NCBI GenBank assembly: GCA_963556255.1
Contig: OY744605.1
Coordinates: 66,137,202-66,201,201 of the forward strand
Source: Allolobophora icterica
Taxonomy: Eukaryota; Annelida; Clitellata; Crassiclitellata; Lumbricidae
Length of the DNA: 64,000 nucleotides
Direction: 5' to 3'
Below, piece by piece: positions 1 through 10,781 of this stretch. Made by a program: the position numbers and the translations under genes. Numbering within the stretch: position 1 is the stretch's first letter; every line of letters begins with the position of its first letter. The notes below the pieces were generated by a model. That model worked only from the letters and a program-made list of their open reading frames with translations, was not told the origin of the DNA and made no database searches.

Positions 1-1304
1 TCACAAGCAACCAATTCCCAAAACAACAATCGACAGCAGTTCAATATCTAGATGAAGATCAGGTCAATCATCAAGTACGCCAACTCATCCAGAAACAGCG
101 TATCTAACTACATATGTAGCCTACATATATACCTAAACACACAGTCACACACACTAAGTTTATTAACTGTTCTATTACGGGGGGCTATAGGGACTAAGCT
201 TGTTGTTTACTGTTTATAATTAGGTAGGCCTATCTTGAACAGGTGTTATATATGCGTCCTGAACAAATTAATTAATTAATTACTTAAGTAATGTACGGCC
301 AAATACAGCAAAACTTCGCTATATCGAAACTCAAGGTACCATCGTCAACAGTTCGATATATCCGAGGTTCGAAAGAAGCAAGCTATGACGTCAGGCTCTG
401 TCCGACTCGATCCATGTAATGTAATGTAAATATCCGTAATTTCCGAGCGCCACACAAAAGCCGCGTCAGAGAGAGCAGCTATAGTTAACCGTTAACTGAA
501 GCCATCATAAACTGTTATAGGCTACATGTATTGCAGGTCTGTTGCGTGATAATTATGACGGCGTTAAAAAAAACAAGTGATACTATGCCATGCAGCCTAA
601 AAGTTTACAACCAGTGGCGGCGCAAGCTATACAATTTCAGCAGGTGGCGTCAGGGACATGGGAACTATTCAGCAGGTCGAAGAAATAATGTTTGAGTTTG
701 ACTCATCAAGCAGCATAACCTCAACATAAGGAGCACAACTTAAAAATACAAAACAGTCAAAACTAAGAAAATTATTATTGAACGCTAATAGCCCAATTGT
801 TGTAGCATATTCAAATTTGAAACAATTCAACAATTAAAACGTTAAACTATACTTACTTTACTGATCTCAAAAGGTTTCGATAATGTATACGAATGACGTT
901 ATACGTAAATGTATACGTAAACGTCTGTCAAAAATAAAATTAGGCCTACGTGAACACCTAATTATATATTGTTTCGCACTATGTTACTAATGCAAACCAA
1001 TTAACTTTAGATTTGAATTAGTTTACATGTGATTATACAATTTGATTAAAATATATATATCTACATGCCGTTACAAAGTGCCTGGCCCTTGCTTTTATAG
1101 CGCATTTTCGGTACACAAAAAAATGAGCTCCAAAGTTTTCCACGCTCTCTCGCGACTGAATGTTGAACCAGTTCAAAAGTAGCCCCCCCCACCTGTCAAA
1201 CAAGATCGCCGCCTCTGCTGCTACGTCTAGGATGGTCCAGTAGTTAAAGGGACTTGAACTAGATCCAGTGCAGTATGGACTATCTGCTTTCTGACTGAAG
1301 TGGT
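1..1304. other. Intergenic DNA, no gene seen
   Basis: I see no convincing coding region. Near 305-365 the text resembles the end of a pogo-like element (ACAGCAAAACTTCG followed by TATATCGAA), and a related fragment recurs near 14345-14385 in reverse. Near 1170-1217 there is a reverse copy of the GGCGGCGATCTTGTTTGACA end that also forms the left end of the hAT MITE at 8196, so part of this stretch is old transposon DNA. Confidence 0.5.
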
Positions 1305-1342
1305 GTCTAAGGCAGGGCTTTTCAAACTGTGGTCCGCGGACC

Positions 1343-1513
1343 CAGGGGCGTCTACACCATAGAAACCTTGGAGCAAATGCTCCATCCAAGAAATAGGGGG
1401 GGAAGATTTGTCAGTGTGTGTGCCACCATTTTAGGGGGGAAGGAATGGGGAGGGGGGAAGAAGAGGGGGAAAGGGACGTTGCTCCAATGACTTAGGGGGG
1501 ATAGACGCCCCTG
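1343..1513. mobile_element. 171-bp hAT MITE nested in the larger hAT element
   Basis: A 12-bp perfect terminal inverted repeat CAGGGGCGTCTA is flanked by a perfect 8-bp direct repeat CGCGGACC (1335-1342 and 1514-1521). The interior is G-rich on the plus strand with no coding content. It interrupts the left end of the element beginning at 1313, so it is the younger insertion. Confidence 0.85.
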
Positions 1514-1599
1514 CGCGGACCAACAGAGGGATATGGCGGAGGTCCGCCAGAGCGTTCTGACAATATTCATTAACACTGCGTAGTTTTAGCATTAACATA

Positions 1600-4500
1600 C
1601 AGAGTACAGACGCTGCCTTTCTCTTTGCCTTCTTTGCCTTTCTCTTTGTCTTCTTATTTACTTTCTTCTTTGCTTTCTTATGTGCCTTCTTTGCCGTTTT
1701 ACATACCTTCTTCTTTGCCTTCTTCATTGTCTTTCTCTTTGCCTTCTTCGTTGACTTTTACTTACCTTCTTCTTTGCTTCTTCTTGCCCTTCTTATTTGC
1801 CATTCTGTTTGCCTTCTTCTTTTCGATTATCTTTGCCTTCTTTTTTGCCTTTTTACTTACCTCCTTATTTGCCTTCTGCTCTGCTGTTTCAATTACTTTC
1901 TTCTTTGCCGTCTTCTTTGCCTTACTCTTTCCCTTATGCTGTATCAACACCTTTGCTTTCTTATACGTATACCTACCTCTTTGCCTTCTTCTTTACCTTT
2001 TTGTCTTCTTCTATTTCTCTTTGACGTCTTCCTTGCCTTTCTGTTTGCCTTATTCTTTGCCTTTTAACTTACCTTCTTTACCTTTACCTTCTTCTTTGTC
2101 TTGCTCTTTGCCTTCTGTCTTGCCTTCTTCTTTGCCTTCTTCGCCACCTGTTTACTTACCTTCCTCTTTGCCTTCATCTTTGCCTTTCTCTTTGCCTTCT
2201 ACCTTAACTTTATCCTTATCTTTTTCTTTATCCTCTTATATGGCTACGGTACTTCTTTGTCTTTTTCTCTGCCTACTTCGCTGCTTTCTTCTTTGACTTT
2301 CTACTCACCTTCGCCTTGCTTTGCCCTGAACTCTCTTTGACTTCTTCGCCTTCTTTTTGCCTTCTTCTTTGCCGTTTTACTCACCTTCTTTGCTTTTTCT
2401 TTGCCTCCTTCTTTGTTTTTCTTCTTTGCTTTCTTCCTTGCCTTTTACTTACCTTCTTGTCTATTTACTCACCTTCTTCTTGCCTCGTTCTGTACTTTCT
2501 TCTTTGACTTCTTCTTGGCCTTCTTCTTTGTCTTCTTCCGTTCCTTCTTCTTTGTCTTTCTACTTACCTTGTTCTTCGCCTTTTTCTTTTCCTTTATGTT
2601 TCCCTTCTACTTTCTTTGAGTTCGTCTTTGCCATCCTTTTTGCCTTCTTCTTTGCCGTTTTACTCACTCTGTTTGCTTTCTTCTCTGCCTTCTTTGACTT
2701 CTCGTTGCCTTCTTTTTGCCCTCTTCTTTGCTGTATTACTTAACTTCTTTGTTTCTTCTTTACCTTCTTCTTTGCCTTTTACTTACTTTCTTCTTTGCCT
2801 TTCGCGTTCACTTCTTCTTGGCTTTCTTCATTGCCTTCTTCTGTTTTACCTTTTTACTTACCTTTTGCCTTTATCTTTGCCTTATATTCTTTAACTTTTT
2901 CTTTTCCTTCTGTTTCGCCTTTTCCTTTACTTACCTTCTTTGCTTTCTTCTTTGTCTTCTTTGTCTTATCTTTCTTCTTTGCCGTAATCTTTCCCTTCTA
3001 CTTTGTTCGACTTCTTCTATGCTTTCTCTTTTGCCTTCTTCTTTGTCGTTTTCTTTACCTTTTTTGCTTTCTTCTTTGCCTTTTTCTTTGTCTTTTTTCT
3101 TTGCCTTCTTCATTGCCTTTTACTTGCCTACTTTTTCGCCTTTCTCTATGACTTCTTCTTCTTGTTTGCGTTCTTCTATTCCTACTTCTTTGCATTTATC
3201 TTTGCCTTCTACTTTCTTTGACTTCTCTTTGCCTTCTTGTTTGCCTTCTTTTACCTTTAAACTTACCTTCTTTTTCTCTTCTTTGCCTTCTTCCTTGTCT
3301 TTCTTCGTTGCATGCTTCTCTGCCTTTAACTAACCTTCTTCTTTGCCTTCGCTTTGACTTCTTCTTGGCCTTCTTCTTTGCCTTCCTTATTCTACCTTTT
3401 AACTTACCTTTCATTTTTACCTTTTCTTTTTCCTTTATCTTTGCCTTATACTCTTTGATATCTTCTTTTCCTTCTTTTTGTCTTCTTCTTTGCCGTTTTA
3501 CTTACCTTCTTTGCTTTGTTCTTTGCCTTCTTCTTTGTGTTTCTTCTTTGCCTTCTTCTTTGTGTTTCTTCTTTGCCTTCTTCTTTGTGTTTCTTCTTTG
3601 CCGTTATTTTTCCCTTCAACTTTCTTCGACTTCTTCTTTGCCACCTGTTTTGCCTTCTTCTTTGCAGTTTTACTTTCCTTCTTTGCTTTCTTCTTTGCCT
3701 TCTCCATTGCCTTTTACTTACCTTTTTCCTCCTTTCTCTTTGACTTCTTCGTGACCTTCTTTTTTGCCATCTTCTGTTCCTACTTCTCTGCATTTATCTT
3801 TGTCTTCTACTATCTTTGACTTCTCTTTGCCTTTTTGTTTGCCTTCTTCTTTACCGTTTTACTCACGTTCTTTTTACTTCTTTGCCTTCTTCCTTATCTT
3901 TCTTCTTTGCCTGCTTCTTCGGCTTTTACTTACCTTCTTGTTTGCCTATCGCTTGGACTTGGTTGGCCTTCTTCTTTGCCTTCTTCTGTTTTGTCTTTTT
4001 ACTTACCTTCTTTTTGCCTTTTCTTTGCCTTTATCTTCGCTTTGACTTTCTTTGACTTCTTCTTATCCTTCTTTTTTGCCTTCTTCTTTGCCGTTTTACT
4101 TACCTTCTTTGCTTTCTTCTTTGCCTTCTTCCTCGTTTTTCTTTTTAACCTTCTTCATTGCCTTTTACTTACCTTCTTCTTCGCCTTTCTCTTTGACTTC
4201 CTGTTGCCTTTCTTCTTTGCCTTCTTCTGTTCCTTCTTCTTTGCAAGTATCTTTGCCTTCTACTTTCTTTAACTTCTCTTTGCCTTCTTGTTTGCCTTCT
4301 TCTTTACCGGTTTACTTACCTTCTTTTTCTTCTTTGCCTTCTTCCTCGTCTTTCTTCTTTACCTTCTTTAATGGGTTTTGCTTACCTTCTTCTTTGCCTT
4401 TCTATTTGACTTCTGCTTGGCCTTCTTATATGCCTTCTTCTGTTGTACGTCGTTACTTACCTTTCTTTTTTACTTTTTTCTTTGCCTTCTACTTTCTTTG

Positions 4501-5185
4501 ACTTCTTCTTTGCCTTCTTTTTTGCCTTCTCCTTTGCCGTGTTACTACCTTCTTTGTTTACTTCTTTGTCTTATTCTTTGCCTTCGTCTTTTCCTTCTTC
4601 TCTGCCTTCTTCTTTACCTTTTTACTTATCTTCTTCTTTGCCTTCTTTCTTGCCTTTCTCTGAGAATTTTTCTTTGATATTCTCTTTGTCTTTTTACCAA
4701 CCTTCTTCTTTACCTTCTTCTTCGCCTTCTTTGTCTTGCTCTTTGCCTTCTTTCTTGACTTTCTCTTTGACTTCTTCTTTGCTTTTTTGCCTTCTTAGTT
4801 GCCTTTTTACTTACCTTCTTCTTCACCTACTTCTTTGCCCTCTACTTTGTCTTACTCGTTGCCTTCTATCTTGCCTTCTTAGGTGCCTTCTTCGCCGCCT
4901 TTTACTTACCTTACTCTTTGCTTTCTCTTTGCCTTCTTCCTTCCCTCTTCTTTGCCTCTTTTCTTACCTTTCCTTATGCCTTCTATTACAGTGCCTTTTG
5001 CTTTGCCTTCTCCTTTGCCTTCTTCTTTGCCTTTCTCTTTGCGTTCTACTTTGCTTTCCTCTTTGTCTTCTTCTCTGCCGTTTTACTTAAATTCTTCTTT
5101 GCCTTACTCTTTGCCTTTCTTATTTGCTTCCTGCTTTTCCTTCTTTATTGCCTTTCTCCTTGCCTCTTCAAATTTTCACGACTTT
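1600..5185. repeat. 3.6-kb polypyrimidine satellite (12-bp TTTGCCTTCTTC-type)
   Basis: Nearly the whole stretch is built of variants of a 12-bp unit TTTGCCTTCTTC, so the plus strand is almost pure C/T with scattered G and A. Marker variants such as GCCGTTTTACTTACC recur about every 170-290 bases (near 2370, 2650, 3490, 3665, 4090, 4300), suggesting a longer higher-order period. Reading frames through it give Leu/Phe/Ser-rich (plus) or Lys/Ala/Arg-rich (minus) strings that are by-products of the repeat, not genes. Confidence 0.93.
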
Positions 5186-6114
5186 TCACAGAACTATTAG
5201 CCTACGTCTTGTTTTAGAATTCCGTATTAATTTTGATTTCGGTTTTGACGAGCTTTTCTGAGTAGAGTTCACCTTCCGCCATGGCGACACTTTAGATTGT
5301 AGGCATGAATTTATGAATGGACACAGCTTTATATGCAATACAGGGCTATAGTGTAGAGGAAATACAGGCCTATATATAAGCGCAAGAGCTTCAGCAGGTA
5401 GCGAACAGAGAAATGGTCAGCCAGCCAGTCAATCAGCCCCAGACTAAAATGCAGGTAGGTTAACTGACAGAAATCGTAAGTGCATCCACGCGCATGCGAA
5501 AGATACAACACAAGAACAAGCAAACGAACAGACAAAGACACGTCGCTTTTTGTAGCACCTTTCACACCGATGAAATCATCTGTGAAGACTATAGTCATTC
5601 CAGTACAATGCTCCCTAAGTTTTGCAATCCCGAGGGATCATAAAATTATGTACCCAGGGAAAAATAATAGCAGTGTATCAGGCTGTAAAAATCGGTACCC
5701 TATGTTTTGGACCAAAGTAGCTCCTCTGAACTAGGTTGCTCCGAGCGGGCTAGTATTCTTCGGTGTTAGTATGTAGTCATAATCATTGTTACACGCTGGT
5801 ACAAAGCCAGGACTTACCACAGTACTTGATGCTCGGCTGCCGCGGATGTTCATGATTGCAGTGCTAGGATCATGGCTTCGCCCGAATTACAAAGATGATC
5901 AACGTCCTCGAGTTTCAGCAGGTTTACCTGATGTTTGGCCTACAGACGAATATGCATACTTCGTATCGAACCGCCCGAAATTTCAACTTTGAATTACTTA
6001 ATAATTATACACTGTGTCGTTTGGCCTACAGAATCGCCAACGAAGTAAACTCTCGCATAACGCCTTTTAGCTTCGTTACTTTTTAAACATTGATATATAG
6101 TCAGAGCTCGAGAT
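5186..6114. other. Unassigned stretch inside the hAT composite
   Basis: Short open frames occur on both strands but none shows a recognisable motif, splice pattern or family likeness. I see no RNA gene and no further repeat unit. It separates the polypyrimidine satellite from the palindromic element. Confidence 0.4.
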
Positions 6115-7399
6115 CTTAGCGTAACATTGTGCATTTTGGTGCTACAAGCAAAAAAATTGCATTTTTGTGCTCAGAATGAAATTCTGAACAAAACCTGATA
6201 TAGTGCCAATTGAAAAAAAGAAAAAAGTTTTTCGAGTTTTTTCCTTGTTTTACCTTATTGGATCAGTCTCAACCAAGTCACAAAGGTTGGTGTAAAACTT
6301 GCTCATTTAAAGATAGAAGCATGAAATTTGGTACATGGTAACAACATATGATGAGGTCAAATGCTAGCTATAGGGCCATCGCAGATTTGCCCCGTGGCCT
6401 CAATGGCAGCCATTTTCCAAAATGGCCGACGCAAAACAGAGATTTTTCAATATCTCAGCTTTTAGTTCGCTTAGAATCGTGATCTTGGTATCTAAACATA
6501 CATATTTAGTGACAAGGATTCCAACAGAACTAATTGCAATTGCTTATTCCTCAATGGCAGCCATTTTCCAAGATGGCCGACGCAAAACAGAGATTTTTCA
6601 ATATCTCAGCTTCTAGTTCACTTAGAATCATGATCTTGGTGTCTAAACATACATATTTAGTTACAAGGATTCGAACAGAACTAATTGCAATTGCTTATTC
6701 CTCAATGGCAGCCATTTTCCAAGATGGCCGACGCAAAACAGTGATTTTTCAATATCTCAGCTTCTAGTTCACTTAGAATCGTGATCCTGGTGTCTAAACA
6801 TACATATTTATTAACTGCAGTTCATTTTATTGGAATCCTTGTAACTAAATATGTATGTTTAGACACCAAGATCACGATTCTAAGTGAACTAGAAGCTGAG
6901 ATATTGAAAAATCACTGTTTTGCATCGGCCATCTTGGAAAATGGCTGCCATTGAGGAATAAGTAATTGCAATTAGTTCTGTTGGAATCCTTATCACTAAA
7001 TATGTATGTTTAGACACCAAGATCACGATTCTAAGCGAACTAAAAGCTGAGATATTGAAAAATCTCTGTTTTGCGTCGGCCATTTTGGAAAATGGCTGCC
7101 ATTGAGGCCACGGGGCAAATCTGCGATGGCCCTATAGCTAGCATTTGACCTCATCATATGTTGTTACCATGTACCAAATTTCATGCTTCTATCTTTAAAT
7201 GAGCAAGTTTACACCAACCTTTGTAACTTGGTTGAGACTGATCCAACAAGGTAAAACGAGGAAAAAAACTCGAAAAACTTTTTTCTTTTTTCACTTGGCA
7301 CTATATCAGGTTTTGTTCAGAATTTCATTCTGAGCACAAAAATGCAAATTTTTTGCTTGTAGCACCAAAATGCACAATAATGACTTTTTTAACGCTAAG
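6115..7399. mobile_element. 1.3-kb palindromic foldback-like element
   Basis: The left and right halves are inverted copies around a centre near 6815. The outer ends read CTTAGCGTAACATTGTGCAT on the left and, in reverse complement, CTTAGCGTTAAAAAAGTC then TTGTGCATTTTGGTGC on the right. Inside each arm is a tandem unit of about 150 bases containing AATGGCAGCCATTTTCCAA; the left arm has three units (starting near 6399, 6553, 6703) and the right arm two. Such subrepeated arms are typical of foldback elements. No transposase and no clear target duplication are visible. A related end occurs in the element at 25922-26321. Confidence 0.8.
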
Positions 7400-7771
7400 T
7401 GACTGGACTAATAATTGCAATCGACAAGTTAAAGCAATTACATCCAGTTTGCGATTATGCGATGCCACAAAGAACAACGTTCCTCACTAGTAATGCGTCA
7501 TAGACCTATGACGTCACCAACATATAAATACCATAAACGGATGAGTAAAACAATTACGTCACTGTTATTACTACGTCATGCCATATACAATGTCATCATC
7601 ATCATCATCATCATATACAATGTAGGCCTAAGTAAGTAGGTAAGTAATCTTTTATTAGCACGAGACAAGCGCTCATTCTTTATAGCAACTATATGCTTAC
7701 AGTGACGAAAAGTAGCACAACAGCACAATAGAAGTAGAACACATGCAATATTATAAACGGTTTCAGAACGT

Positions 7772-7907
7772 GCGCTGTGCGTTTGCTAGCGTTCGTTAAA
7801 GAATATACTTAATTACTTACTTACTTGCCGTTGGACTTGCTTTGATCTATATAAGTAAGTAAGTAATTAAGTATATTCTTTAATGAACGCTAGCAAACGC
7901 ACAGCGC
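7772..7907. repeat. Long hairpin, 55-bp arms
   Basis: The arms 7772-7826 and 7853-7907 are reverse complements with one mismatch that could form a G-U pair, separated by a 26-base loop. The inner part of each arm is a TTAC/GTAA run, and the outer part contains GCGCTGTGCGTTTGCTAGCG. Nearby, about 7640-7665, lies GTGCTAATAAAAGATTACTTAC in reverse, also found at about 13548-13570, probably a retroposon tail. The hairpin may derive from two head-to-head retroposon tails or from a small foldback element. Confidence 0.85.
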
Positions 7908-8195
7908 TTTACATACAATGTTACAAAGAGGGAAAGAAAATAGAACAATGAAGTAATAATAACGTTAGATGAAAAATGAAATAATAATTGCAGCAGAGCC
8001 TAACTGTAGAGCATCCTATCCAGGAAACCTCGTCGGTAAGAGAGTGAAATATAGGGAGAACCAGACTATGTTATGATTATGACCTGTAGGTCTATATATG
8101 TCATTCTATCGGTCTGAACTGCGCTCAAACCCGGGTTTCCACTCATAATGTAAACCAGGGTTACCGGGTTTCAAAACGAGGCCCATGGAAACATT

Positions 8196-8463
8196 CAGTG
8201 GCGGCGATCTTGTTTGACAGGTGGGGGGGACTTTAGAAATGATCTGGTAAAAAAAAGAGTTTTGACCTGAACTGGTCAAAAAGAGGTCAAAACATTTTGT
8301 TCGCGCTCAAGCGCGATAAAATTCTTTCTAAGAAAATATTTGATGACCTTTTTTGGTGTTTCTTCCCAAAAATTTTTTGGGGGGACAAATGTATGGTGTG
8401 TCCCCCACTCTAAAAGGTGGGGTCCTGTCCCCCTCAACCTCCCCCCCCGGATCGCCGCATATG
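8196..8463. mobile_element. 268-bp hAT MITE
   Basis: The left end CAGTGGCGGCGATC and the reverse complement of the right end CATATGCGGCGATC match at 11 of 14 bases. A perfect 8-bp direct repeat GAAACATT flanks the element (8188-8195 and 8464-8471). The interior is G/C-tract rich with no coding content. A reversed copy of the left end lies near 1190-1217. Confidence 0.75.
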
Positions 8464-8958
8464 GAAACATTTGATACACTGTCTCACTAGCTGTGTCCGA
8501 TTCCTGTTATTTCTCGTCGTCCACGGCAACCATTATTCGCGACTCGAGCCCCTCTGCAGGTTTCCACATAGGCTATGTGGGAACCTGCATATGTGTGTAG
8601 TCGTAAACTCGAAAATTCTAAAGCGTCACTTAAAAGCCAAGCGGATGGCACCATCTTATTCACGAGACCTTCGCAGAGTAGGCCTACAGAGAGAGGGGTC
8701 GAGTAGCTGCTAAAGCGGGGTTCGTTAACTTCGTTTTGGTCGAGAAAGATTGGACGGAAGTTGATAATAATTTATTCAGTGTTACTTTTCTATCATAATA
8801 GTCCTCATCATCAGAAGCAAGATTGTATTGCGGAGATAATCTGCCTGTTATTTTTATTAAATTTTAAGTGATCAATTTGACTTTTTAAATACTTGGGTCC
8901 GCGAGCTTTGCCTAGAAAAAAGTAAGGGTCTCTGGTCCAAAAAGTTTGAAAACCACTG

Positions 8959-9557
8959 GTCTAAGGCACAGTCTTTACGAACAGAAATTTTTGAAGTATC
9001 AATTTAAGTGCGGACATCCGGATTGGGATAAATCCGTTCTCCATATCCACATTTGTCCTTATTTTAATCATTCCCCCTCGTTGCGGACGTCCTTAGTGGA
9101 TGACCCATAGCCGGATGTGGCCTCTGCAGCTCTACAACTTATTAATTATTTATGACAGTCAACGACCTCGGCAGTAAATCAGTGCTTCAACTCACCCGAA
9201 GCTCTTCGTATAGGCCTATTCAGCGTCCCTGTAGGCCCTAAGTAAGATTTACTCTGTTGCGTACATACTTACTGAATTAGATAGCATCATGCACGAATGA
9301 GCGGAAAAGCAGTCAACCGGTAGATCGAACGCAGAATAGAACATGATTGCATGTTGCACGTGACATGAACCAAATAACATATGTTTGGCTTTTACGTCAA
9401 ACCAGAGCCGTATATTACACGGCTGACGGCTCTGCGTCAAACTATGGAGACAAATACATGAGATGACGTCAAATCAGTTGCCACAGTAACCCCTTCAAAG
9501 GGTTCTGCTAACCCGCAAAGGTTTCTGCTAAAATCTTTGGTAGCAGCATTAGTTTGA
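8959..9557. other. Intergenic DNA, no gene seen
   Basis: It begins with the right-hand GTCTAAGG target duplication of the large hAT element. Beyond that I find no coding pattern, RNA gene or tandem repeat. Confidence 0.4.
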
Positions 9558-10191
9558 CCATGGAAGCCTGTATAATAGCGAAAGTCCAGAGAAGATTGGC
9601 AGGTAATTTTCAAACTATGGTTTCCGTGTCTCGTTGTTGAATGTGTTTTTTTTTAATTATCAAGTTTTCAGGAGATAAACACAAAATAGGGACCTACCAA
9701 GAATACCAAACAACTATTTTCAGAACTCAGAGAAGAATCAGAAGATTGGCAGGTAGGCCTATTTAAAATTAAAATACTTGTATCTACCTGGATGTCATAT
9801 TAGGGATGACAATTTTTCAGCAATATAAAAAAATACAAATTACCAAGATCAAGCCAACATTAAAGCACGCCAGCAGAAGAGTCCAGAGAAGAACTGAGCA
9901 AAGTGTCCATCACGCCAATGAACAGGAGATCAACAAGATTCAACAGGTAGGCCTATTTTGAAATGAAGATTTCTCTGTTTGATATCTTTGTCATTGTAGG
10001 GGCAAGACTTTATTCTCAGTAAATAAAAATATAAAATGCCAAGGACGCAGGCATCAAACAAGACTCAGAATTTCAGAACGGATGAACAACAGGTATTTTC
10101 AAATTAATATTTCTTTTGTATCTGCATGTCAGCTTCCTGGTAGCCTAAAAGTTTTCTCAACAGATAAATATATTGATAAAATCCGTCATTA

Positions 10192-10650
10192 GGGGCCGTC
10201 CACATATTACGTACGCACTGAGGGGGAGGGGGTCGGATTTTGGCGATTTTGCGTACGGGTGCGAACGGGGGGAGGGGAGGGGGGTCGAAAAGTGTACGTA
10301 CGCAAAATAAATTTCTAATTATTATGTCCACATTAGCCTATTTATAACTCTGTATTGTCCTATAGTCGTCCGATGGCATTTTATTACATTATATAAAAGC
10401 CATGTGCAGTTATTCTGTGCTGTGAACGAGACACCTATAATTTGTCTATATTGGCCCTCACTCATCCTTCAATCTGGCCTAAAGTGCAGACTGTCGAGAC
10501 ACTTTCTACAGCTGGTCTTCGGGGGGGGGGGTGCGTCAAGTGTACGTACGCGCGGTGGGGGGTGTTGAAGAAAGTACGCTAGTGAACAGGGGGGGGGGGA
10601 GGGGGTCCAATTTGCCCGGATTTTTACGTACGTAATATATGGATGGCCCC
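10192..10650. mobile_element. Harbinger-like MITE, copy 1 (459 bp)
   Basis: It begins GGGGCCGTCCACATATTACG and its right end, in reverse complement, begins GGGGCCATCCATATATTACG. TTA stands on both sides (10189-10191 and 10651-10653). Three-base TTA/TAA duplications and GGG-rich ends suit the PIF/Harbinger superfamily. Poly-G runs and a TACGTACG motif lie near each end. A close relative with the same internal text lies at 49901-50356. There is no open frame of useful length. Confidence 0.78.
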
Positions 10651-10711
10651 TTAAAGCAAAGCCAACAAATCATGGTCAAAGGCCAGAGAAGACCAGCAAT
10701 TACTTTCTCTA

Positions 10712-10712
<1 letters not shown>

Positions 10713-10759
<47 letters not shown>

Positions 10760-10781
10760 TAATTAATTAATTATTATTTAT
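10713..10781. repeat. (ATT)n / (AATT)n microsatellite
   Basis: An uninterrupted run of ATT triplets is followed by AATT tetramers. It sits between two of the degenerate segments. Confidence 0.95.

Larger units (their letters stand above)
1313..8958. mobile_element. Composite 7.6-kb hAT-like element
   Basis: The left end starts CAGGGCTTTTCAAACT and the right end, read in reverse complement, starts CAGTGGTTTTCAAACT (14 of 16 identical). A perfect 8-bp direct repeat GTCTAAGG lies immediately outside both ends (1305-1312 and 8959-8966). CAGNG ends with 8-bp duplications are the hallmark of the hAT superfamily, and the 'TTTTCAAACTGTGGTCCGCGG' style of end is common in animal hAT MITEs. No transposase is visible inside. 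The interior is filled by a polypyrimidine satellite, a palindromic element, a long hairpin and two smaller hAT MITEs, so it is non-autonomous and has grown by nested insertion and satellite expansion. Confidence 0.8.

Noticed and set aside
1431..5200. Long Leu/Phe/Ser-rich and Lys/Ala/Arg-rich open frames
   Set aside because: They follow the 12-bp polypyrimidine unit in every frame; no start context, domain or composition of a real protein.
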